Shown: in pieces, positions 57,936-64,000 of the stretch
Position numbering within the stretch: position 1 is the stretch's first letter
Layout of the letters: every line of letters starts with the position of its first letter
NCBI RefSeq assembly: GCF_022760755.1
Contig: NZ_JAIVFP010000001.1
Span: 3,762,001-3,826,000, forward strand
DNA: 64,000 nucleotides
Source of the DNA: Candidatus Rhodoblastus alkanivorans
GTDB lineage: Bacteria > Pseudomonadota > Alphaproteobacteria > Rhizobiales > Beijerinckiaceae
Direction: 5' to 3'
Notes under the pieces: model-generated
What the model was told of the DNA's origin: nothing
The model's input: only the letters and a program-made list of their open reading frames with translations
Databases searched by the model: none
Translations under genes and position numbers: made by a program

Positions 57936-59029
57936 TTCAACGACACCGTGGGAACGACCGAAAGGCCGAGCGGCAGCGGCACGTCCTTGTCGAGCCCGCT
58001 GTCGATGTCGATCTTCACCGGCACGCGCTGCACCACCTTCACGAAATTGCCGGTGGCGTTTTCCGGCGGAAAGGCGGTGAATTTCGAGCCGGTGCCCTGC
58101 TGGATGCTGTCGACATGGCCTTCCAGCTTGAGGCCGGGATGGGCGTCCACCTCGATCCTGACCTTTTGCCCCGGCCGCATCCGCTTGAGCTGCGTTTCCT
58201 TGAAATTGGCGGTCACCCAGCGCTCAGGGGAAACGATCGCGAATAATTGCTGGCCGGGCGCGACAAAATTGCCAATTTCGACATTGCGCTTGGTGATCCA
58301 GCCGTCCTGCGGCGCCGTGATTTCCGTCCAGGACAGATTCAGATCGGCCTGGTCGAGACGCGCCTGCGCCTGCTCGACCTGGCCCTTCAACTGGCCCACC
58401 TGCTTCTCGATCTCGCCGATGCGCTGCGGCACGGGCGAGGCCTGAACCACCTGCGCCTCGGCCAGTTCGACCTGCGCCTTGGCCTGAGCCAGCGCGGCTT
58501 TGGCGGCGTCCACGTCCTGCGCCGAGGTCGCGAGCTTGCTCAGCGAGCGCTGGCGATCGTAATCGGCCTGGGTCTTGACGAGCGTGGCCTTGGCCGAAGC
58601 GAGCTGCGCCTGAGCCTGCGACAGCAGAGCGGGGAAATTCTTTTGCGCGACTTCGAAGCCATAGCGCTGGGCGGCGAGCTGAGCCTTCGCTGTCGTCAGC
58701 GCGCCTTCGGCGAGATCGCGCTGGAGCCGGTACTGGCTGGGGTCAATTTTCAGCAGAACCTGCCCCTTATGCACGAATTCATTGTCGGTCGCATCGAGCG
58801 CGACGACATTGCCGGGGACGCGTGGCGACACGATCACCGCGTGGCCGTCGATGAAAGCGTCGTCGGTGCTTTCGACATTGCGGTTGGCATACCAATAATA
58901 GGTTCCGCCGAGCGCCAGTACGGCAAGAATAAGCAGGCCGACAGGCTTTATACGCGCGGCGCGGCGCGCGCGCGCTTCCTCCCGCGGGTCGGCCGCTGGC
59001 GCCCGTTCCGCCACTTCCGACTGAGTCAC
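57932..59029 (-). CDS. emrA: HlyD/EmrA-family membrane fusion protein
   Basis: The 365-residue adaptor has one N-terminal span (PVGLLILAVLALGGTYYWYA), a lipoyl-like half (VSPRVPGNVVALDATDNEFVHKGQVLLKIDP), a long coiled coil (about residues 95-215), and the closing barrel (APQDGWITKRNVEIGNFVAPGQQLFAIV). It links EmrB to the NodT channel. The start is GTG 59029 with GGAGAAGG upstream. It heads the three-gene efflux operon. Confidence 0.93.
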   Translation of the reverse strand: MTQSEVAERAPAADPREEARARRAARIKPVGLLILAVLALGGTYYWYANRNVESTDDAFIDGHAVIVSPRVPGNVVALDATDNEFVHKGQVLLKIDPSQYRLQRDLAEGALTTAKAQLAAQRYGFEVAQKNFPALLSQAQAQLASAKATLVKTQADYDRQRSLSKLATSAQDVDAAKAALAQAKAQVELAEAQVVQASPVPQRIGEIEKQVGQLKGQVEQAQARLDQADLNLSWTEITAPQDGWITKRNVEIGNFVAPGQQLFAIVSPERWVTANFKETQLKRMRPGQKVRIEVDAHPGLKLEGHVDSIQQGTGSKFTAFPPENATGNFVKVVQRVPVKIDIDSGLDKDVPLPLGLSVVPTVSLK

Positions 59030-59150
59030 CTAACCTTCTCCGATCGGCTTGAAGTTTCCGCATAAACTAAAAGCGCGCCTTTGTCTTGCCGCCACATCCT
59101 CGGCGGGTCTGCAAGGCGGATTTGCAGCGCCGCAACGGGGCCACAGGAAA

Positions 59151-59176
59151 GGGAGCCCGGCGCGAACCGGGCTCCC
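59151..59176 (-). terminator. Terminator of the pta-ackA-DUF3141 operon
   Basis: A perfect 10-bp stem GGGAGCCCGG/CCGGGCTCCC has a 6-base loop and lies 27 bases after the DUF3141 stop (minus strand reading). The minus-strand sequence continues with TTTCC. It separates this operon from emrA. Confidence 0.7.
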
Positions 59177-59202
59177 GGAGCTTCAGACAGGACCGCGCGC
59201 CG

Positions 59203-61596
59203 TCAGGCGCCGGAGGTCGCTTTTTCCCGGTTCGGCGCCGCGAGACGGGCCGGCGCCTGGTTTTCCAGCGGGTCCCTGGTCACGGCGCGCGCCGAGGACC
59301 CCAGATCCGGCAGGTTCAGGACAGAGCGCAATTTCTCAAGGGTTTTGACGGTCTGCGGCTCCATTTCATCGACCGAACCGGCGATATATTGGACGGTCTC
59401 GACCGCACGGCGGCGGTCTTCGGCTTCGGGCAGCAGGTCGGGGAGGGTCTCGATGGCGCGCTCGCGCGCGAATTCGACCACGATGGTCTGCTCGCGGATG
59501 ATCGCCGCCCGCTTTTCCGCGCCGAGCGAGGCGAAAGGCTCGTCCTGGCTCAGCACTTTCGCCGAGCGTTCGAGGCGGTTGCGGCGCACCGTGCCGCGCG
59601 ATTCGGCCATCAGGATCAGCATCCGGATCACCGCGACGTCGAAGCCGCCGCGATCGACCGCCAGCAGGATTTCCTGGACCTCCGGCAGATGCGCCAGTTC
59701 GCCGGGGTCGAGCCGCTTGCGCGCATAGGCGTTGGGCGCGCCGAGGCGCCGCAGCCACGGATTGCCGTAAATGCCGAAAAAGGTCATCTCATAGGCGAAG
59801 TCGCGGATGTCGCGCCAGAAATCGAGCGTCTGGACGACGCCCTCCGCCCAGATCTTCTCAAGGCCGAGGAACGGATTGTCGCGGTCGGCCGGCTGACGCG
59901 CCCGGGCGACGTTCTCCGCCGCCTGGGCGACGAATTTCATCGCCGGGTTCCGATCCGAGAACATGCGGCGCTGCACCCGCGCCGGATGGGTGTTGCGCAA
60001 AAATTCCGCCGCCTGATGGTTGACGGCGGCCTGAACGAAGGGCCGCGCGCCCATGTCGTAAAGTTCGCCGCCCAGTTCCGACAGGCGGGAGACGGTTGCA
60101 AAGCTTTTCTCGTCGTCGCGGCTGTCGTCCAAGGCCGCCAGATCGCTCATCTTGCGTTCGTGGAAGCTGACGCAGAAATGCTCGTGGACGCCTTCGCCGG
60201 TGGTCTCGTCTATGGTCATTTCGTAAAGGCCGGGCGCGAGCGCCTCGATCGTCTTCATGGTCGAGGTGACCTCGGAATGTTCCTTCCTGGCGATGGAGGA
60301 GGACACGAAAATGCCGAGATGGCCGACCTTGTCGTGGATCATGTAAACGATGCGATGGCCGCGGATGCGGATTTCGTGCTCGTCGACGAAAGTGTCCACG
60401 ATCCAGTTCAGCGCCTGTTGCGGCGGGGTGATATTGTCGCCTTGCGAGGCGAAGACGATGATCGGGGAGCGAATCGCCTTGATGTCGAGCCGGCGGCCGC
60501 GCTCGATGCGCGCCTCGCCGCGCGCCAGACGGTTGCCGACGAAGATCTGCTCCACGATCCAGTGGATTTCGGCCTCGTTCATGAGGTGGAAGCCGCCCCA
60601 CCAGCGCTGGAATTCCAGGAAGCGCGCCTTCTGCTTTTCCGGATTGACATAGAGATCGAAATAATCGCCGAAATAGAGGCGGCCCGGATTCAGAAGCTCG
60701 AAATTCTGGACGAGATTGGCGCCGTCGAACACGCCGCCGCCGAGATCGGACAGGATCAAAGCCGGAAGCACGCCGCCGAGCAGGCCGCCGTTGTAGCGCA
60801 TCGGATTTTCGCCTTTGCGCCCCGACCAGGCCGCGACCGGCGCGCCATTGATGACCAGAGGGCCGGTGATCTCGGGATTGGCCGCCGCGAGGATCAGGGT
60901 CGCCCAGCCGCCCTGGCAATTGCCGACGATGATCGGCTTTGGCGCATCGGGATGGCGACGGCGGATTTCGCCGACGAATTTGGCTTCGGCGCGCATCACG
61001 TCGGCGAGCGTCTGATCTGGCTCGGGCATCGGCCGGAAGACGGTGAAATAGACCGGATGGCCGTCATGCAAAGCGACGCCGACCTGGCTGTCGGGCTTGA
61101 AGCCGCCGATGCCCGCGCCATGGCCCGCGCGCGGATCGATGATGAGATAGGGCCGCTTCCAGTCGAAGGTCACGACGCCTTCCGGCGGCTTGATCTTCAG
61201 GAGGACATAATTGACGGGCGGCGTGAGATCCTTGCCGTCGACGATGACCTCGTAATCATAGATCAGGACCGGCGGCATGCCCGCGGCTTCGTGAGAGATG
61301 TCATTGTTGCCGCGCTCGCGCAGGACGTCGAGCGTCAGGACGAAGCGCTGGGCGGCGTCACGGAAATATTCGCTCGCCTCCTTGTACAATTCGCCGTGAT
61401 TGGCGGCGTCCTGCAGGCGGCCGAACAGCGGGTTGAGCTGCTGCCAGACCTCGCGCAGCCGCGCGCTGTGGCTGGCGGTGATCTTCTGTACATGGGCGCT
61501 GGCGACCTCGCCCAGATCCTGCGCCTGGGTCGCCTGGATCGAGCCGTCCTCGGCTTCGCGGCGGAAGAAATTCTCGGGGCTGTAAAGCGGCATCAT
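59203..61596 (-). CDS. DUF3141 protein (PHA-synthase-like hydrolase)
   Basis: The 797-residue protein has an alpha/beta-hydrolase core with a cysteine nucleophile (C227 in IIVGNCQGGWATLILAAA), an aspartate region FASQGDNITPPQQA, and the histidine in HDKVGHLGIFVSS. Long N- and C-terminal helical parts are specific to DUF3141. The family is predicted to act on hydroxyalkanoyl thioesters, but no activity is established. It starts nine bases after ackA and belongs to the operon with pta. AAGGAAA precedes the double ATG. Confidence 0.88.
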   Translation of the reverse strand: MMPLYSPENFFRREAEDGSIQATQAQDLGEVASAHVQKITASHSARLREVWQQLNPLFGRLQDAANHGELYKEASEYFRDAAQRFVLTLDVLRERGNNDISHEAAGMPPVLIYDYEVIVDGKDLTPPVNYVLLKIKPPEGVVTFDWKRPYLIIDPRAGHGAGIGGFKPDSQVGVALHDGHPVYFTVFRPMPEPDQTLADVMRAEAKFVGEIRRRHPDAPKPIIVGNCQGGWATLILAAANPEITGPLVINGAPVAAWSGRKGENPMRYNGGLLGGVLPALILSDLGGGVFDGANLVQNFELLNPGRLYFGDYFDLYVNPEKQKARFLEFQRWWGGFHLMNEAEIHWIVEQIFVGNRLARGEARIERGRRLDIKAIRSPIIVFASQGDNITPPQQALNWIVDTFVDEHEIRIRGHRIVYMIHDKVGHLGIFVSSSIARKEHSEVTSTMKTIEALAPGLYEMTIDETTGEGVHEHFCVSFHERKMSDLAALDDSRDDEKSFATVSRLSELGGELYDMGARPFVQAAVNHQAAEFLRNTHPARVQRRMFSDRNPAMKFVAQAAENVARARQPADRDNPFLGLEKIWAEGVVQTLDFWRDIRDFAYEMTFFGIYGNPWLRRLGAPNAYARKRLDPGELAHLPEVQEILLAVDRGGFDVAVIRMLILMAESRGTVRRNRLERSAKVLSQDEPFASLGAEKRAAIIREQTIVVEFARERAIETLPDLLPEAEDRRRAVETVQYIAGSVDEMEPQTVKTLEKLRSVLNLPDLGSSARAVTRDPLENQAPARLAAPNREKATSGA

Positions 61597-61605
61597 TGCT
61601 TTCCT

Positions 61606-62814
61606 TCACGAAATGGCGGGCACGATCGGCTGCTTGAGGCCGAGCAACTCGGCGGTGTGGGCGGCGATCATCCGCTCTTCGTCGGTCTTGAGGATCAGGG
61701 CGACGGTCGGCGACCCCTTTTCGGATATGACGCGCTCGTTCCTGGCGTTGGCGTCCTCGTCGATCTGGATGCCGAACCATTCCATATCCTTGAGGATGGC
61801 GCGGCGGATGTTGACGGCGTTTTCGCCGATGCCGCCGGTCAGGACGATGCAGTCGAGGCCGCCGAGCACGGCCGAGAGGCCGCCGATCTCGCGCCGGACG
61901 CGCGACACGAAATAATCGATCGCGTCCTTGGCCGATTGTTCGGTCGAGGCTTCGAGATCGCGCATGTCGTTGGAAATTCCCGACATGCCCTTGAGGCCGG
62001 AATTCTTGTAGAGCAGGTCGGTGATCTCGGCCGCGGACATCTTCTTTTCGCTCATCAGATAGAGCACGACGCCGGGATCGAGCTGGCCGCAGCGTGTGCC
62101 CATCGGCAAGCCGTCGAGGGCGGTGAAGCCCATGGTCGAGGCGACCGATCTGCCGGCGTTGATCGCGCAGAGCGAGGCGCCATTGCCGAGATGGGCGACG
62201 ATCACCTTGCCGCGCGCCAGCACCGGCTCCTCATAGCGCAGGATGCGGTGAATGAATTCGTAGGACAGGCCGTGGAAGCCGTAACGGCGCACGCCTTCGT
62301 CGTAATATTGGCGCGGCAGCGCGAAAGTGTCGGCGATGAACGGATGCTTGCGGTGGAAGGCGGTGTCGAAACAGGCGACCTGGGCGGCGTGCGGGAAAGC
62401 GTGGATCGCCGCCTCGACGCCGGCGAGGTTATAGGGCTGGTGCAAAGGCGCCAATGGTTCGAGCGCCTTGAGGTCCTTGAAGGTTTCCGTCGTCACCAGC
62501 ACCGGCTGCGCATAATTCGGGCCGCCATGGACGACACGATGGCCGACGCCGACGACATTGGCGCCCGGCAATTGATCTTCCATCCAGTCCAGCACCGCCG
62601 TCAGCGCCATTTTGTGATCGACGGCGGCGTGGGTCTGATCGAGCACGAAATGGGTCTTTTCGCCGCCGGATTTTCTGGCCGAAAAGGTCGCCTTGCCGCC
62701 AATGCCGTCGATCAGGCCGCTGGCAAGCGGGGTCAGCTTGCCCTCGGCGATTTCCTGGGCCGAAAATTTGACCGACGACGAACCGGCGTTGATGGTCAGG
62801 ATGATGTCGCCCAT
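61606..62814 (-). CDS. ackA: Acetate kinase (acetate/propionate kinase family)
   Basis: The enzyme interconverts acetyl phosphate plus ADP with acetate plus ATP. The 402-residue protein has TINAGSSSVKFS, GHRVVHGG, VACFDTAFHR, RYGFHGLSYEFI, AHLGNGASLCAI and GGLDCIVLTGGIGENA, all standard. ATG 62814 is fixed by the first motif. It sits between pta and DUF3141 on one transcript and could also use butyryl or propionyl phosphate. Confidence 0.95.
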   Translation of the reverse strand: MGDIILTINAGSSSVKFSAQEIAEGKLTPLASGLIDGIGGKATFSARKSGGEKTHFVLDQTHAAVDHKMALTAVLDWMEDQLPGANVVGVGHRVVHGGPNYAQPVLVTTETFKDLKALEPLAPLHQPYNLAGVEAAIHAFPHAAQVACFDTAFHRKHPFIADTFALPRQYYDEGVRRYGFHGLSYEFIHRILRYEEPVLARGKVIVAHLGNGASLCAINAGRSVASTMGFTALDGLPMGTRCGQLDPGVVLYLMSEKKMSAAEITDLLYKNSGLKGMSGISNDMRDLEASTEQSAKDAIDYFVSRVRREIGGLSAVLGGLDCIVLTGGIGENAVNIRRAILKDMEWFGIQIDEDANARNERVISEKGSPTVALILKTDEERMIAAHTAELLGLKQPIVPAIS

Positions 62815-62855
62815 ATTTGTCCTCGATTTTCCGACGATCACCGCGCCAGCCGCGA

Positions 62856-64000
62856 TCATTCGGCCGCGAGCGCCTCGTCGGACGCCGCGCCGGTAAAGGC
62901 GCGGCCGTGCTGGCGCCAATAAGCATAGAGCTGGGCCAAAGCGCAGGACACGAGGCGCGCCTTCTCATTGTCGGCCCGGCTCGTCAGCATGACCGGGGCC
63001 GAAGCGCCGACGACGAGGCCGGCGGCCTCGGCATGGGCGACGAAGGTGAGTTCCTTCGCCAGCATGTTGCCGGATTCGAGATTGGGGGCGATCAGCACAT
63101 TGGCGTGGCCGGCGACCAGCGAGGCTATGCCCTTGGTGCGCGCCGCGTCGACGTCGATGGCGTTGTCCATGGCGAGCGGGCCATCCACCACGCCGCCGCG
63201 AATCTGGCCGCGCTCGGCCATTTTCGACAGAATCGCCGCGTCGAGCGTGGAGGCGATCGCCGGATTGATGACCTCGACGGCGGACAGGACGCCGACCTTC
63301 GGATCGACGCCGCAGGCGAGCGCCAGATCGATCGCGTTCTGAACGATGTCCACCTTGGTCAGGAGGTCGGGCGCGATATTGATCGCGGCGTCGGAGACGA
63401 ACAGCAGATCGTCGAGGGTCAGCGTATCGAGCACGAAGACATGGCTGATGCGGCGCCCCGCGCGCAGGCCGCCGTCCTTTTTCACCACGGCGGCGAGCAG
63501 GTCGTCGGAGTGGATGTCTCCCTTCATGACCGCGCCGGCCTCGCCCGCCCGGACCATGGCGACCGCCTTGTCGGCGGCGGCGCGGTGGTCCTTCTCCTCG
63601 ACCAGCTTGAACTGGGAAATATCGGCGTCAAGCTCCCTGGCGGCGGCGGCGATGCGCTCCGGGTCGCCGATGAAGATCGGCTCGATCAGTCCCCTCTCGA
63701 ACGCCAGCAGCGGACCGCCCAGCGAATTGTGGTCTTCCGGGCAGACCACGACGGTTTTCAGGCGCGGGAGTTGCGCGGCGAGGTTGATGAGATGCGGGAA
63801 CTGCTCCTTCTCCTCCAGGATCAGCGCCGGCAATTCGCGCACCGGGGTCTCGACATTGCGGGTCGGCGCGCTCACCACCGCCAGGCCCTTGCAGACCGAC
63901 TCGCCCTTGCCGTTGACGACAACGGTGTCGAAGACCACGACCGGTTCGGCGCGCTTTTCCTTGCACGTCACCGTAACGCGCAGCTTGTCGCCGACATGGA
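62856..64000 (-). CDS. pta: Bifunctional enoyl-CoA hydratase/phosphate acetyltransferase (5' end outside window)
   Basis: The visible part starts at the window edge with HVGDKLRVTVTCKEKR, the end of a MaoC-like hotdog hydratase domain (VVFDTVVVNGKGESVCKGLAVV). A full phosphate acetyl/butyryltransferase domain follows from about residue 55 of the visible part (VVVCPEDHNSLGGPLLAFERGLIEPIFIGD to MLTSRADNEKARLVSCALA). It would make acyl phosphate from acyl-CoA for AckA. ackA follows after 41 bases. The N-terminus and start codon are not in the window. Confidence 0.9.
   Translation of the reverse strand, partial: HVGDKLRVTVTCKEKRAEPVVVFDTVVVNGKGESVCKGLAVVSAPTRNVETPVRELPALILEEKEQFPHLINLAAQLPRLKTVVVCPEDHNSLGGPLLAFERGLIEPIFIGDPERIAAAARELDADISQFKLVEEKDHRAAADKAVAMVRAGEAGAVMKGDIHSDDLLAAVVKKDGGLRAGRRISHVFVLDTLTLDDLLFVSDAAINIAPDLLTKVDIVQNAIDLALACGVDPKVGVLSAVEVINPAIASTLDAAILSKMAERGQIRGGVVDGPLAMDNAIDVDAARTKGIASLVAGHANVLIAPNLESGNMLAKELTFVAHAEAAGLVVGASAPVMLTSRADNEKARLVSCALAQLYAYWRQHGRAFTGAASDEALAAE

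Noticed and set aside
59086-62922. Uninterrupted 1278-codon plus-strand frame opposite DUF3141 and ackA
   Set aside because: It is antisense to two clear enzyme genes, has no recognisable domain, and its composition is rich in Arg, Asp, Gly and Val as expected for the mirror frame of GC-rich genes.

Overview
The window is a high-GC stretch of alphaproteobacterial chromosome, most likely from a Hyphomicrobiales (Rhizobiales) member of the Beijerinckiaceae/Methylocystaceae/Rhodoblastus type. This rests on a C4-pathway 5-aminolevulinate synthase, the DUF2948-hisD-UPF0262-phosphatase cluster, a class I lysyl-tRNA synthetase, the DUF3141-ackA-pta operon, two sRNA copies of a rhizobial type, rhizobial palindromic repeats, and a decayed ABC locus of the kind found beside PQQ alcohol dehydrogenases. 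The organism name is inference. No rRNA, tRNA, CRISPR, phage or intact insertion sequence was seen.

Layout. 1-5400: end of an unknown gene, a DUF4139 protein, an EamA exporter, an MltB-type lytic transglycosylase, a 27-bp-arm hairpin, and hemA. 5700-12700: cyclopropane fatty acid synthase, a LuxR response regulator, a small DUF6460 protein, a GT4 glycosyltransferase, two tandem DUF938 methyltransferases, a secreted protein, and a divergent cupin/MarR pair sharing an operator. 12650-22600: pyrD with DUF952, class I lysS, a membrane GT2 enzyme, a solute-binding lipoprotein, a long dCTP deaminase, a DUF4239 membrane protein, and a class II amidotransferase coupled to mtnA. 22690-27600: phosphatase, UPF0262, hisD, DUF2948, then an SLT transglycosylase and Tam. 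27600-31400: an ABC-2 exporter with a broken beta-propeller gene, a PhaC-like hydrolase, and MscL.

31500-43850: a symporter-fused hybrid histidine kinase, intracellular PHB depolymerase, a metallo-beta-lactamase-fold hydrolase, a universal stress protein, a TPR-methyltransferase, both subunits of 3-oxoacid CoA-transferase, a channel-like protein with two nucleotide-binding domains, and a haloacid dehalogenase. 43850-44430 holds two tandem minus-strand sRNA genes with promoter, core and terminator. Their core matches, from memory, the alpha-r8/MmgR family, whose Sinorhizobium member controls PHB granules. 44400-54130: DUF3309, aspartate aminotransferase, uvrB, an acyl-CoA ligase, a P1B ATPase fused to hemerythrin, and a PepSY-like protein. 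54720-64000: an EmrA-EmrB-NodT efflux operon with a palindromic repeat in the 5' end of nodT, then DUF3141, ackA and pta (cut by the window end).

A recurring theme is carbon storage and overflow metabolism: PhaZ, a PhaC-like hydrolase, DUF3141, Pta-AckA, 3-oxoacid CoA-transferase and the MmgR-like sRNAs. Many convergent genes overlap at their 3' ends and many operon neighbours overlap by 1-7 bases, so the region is compact.
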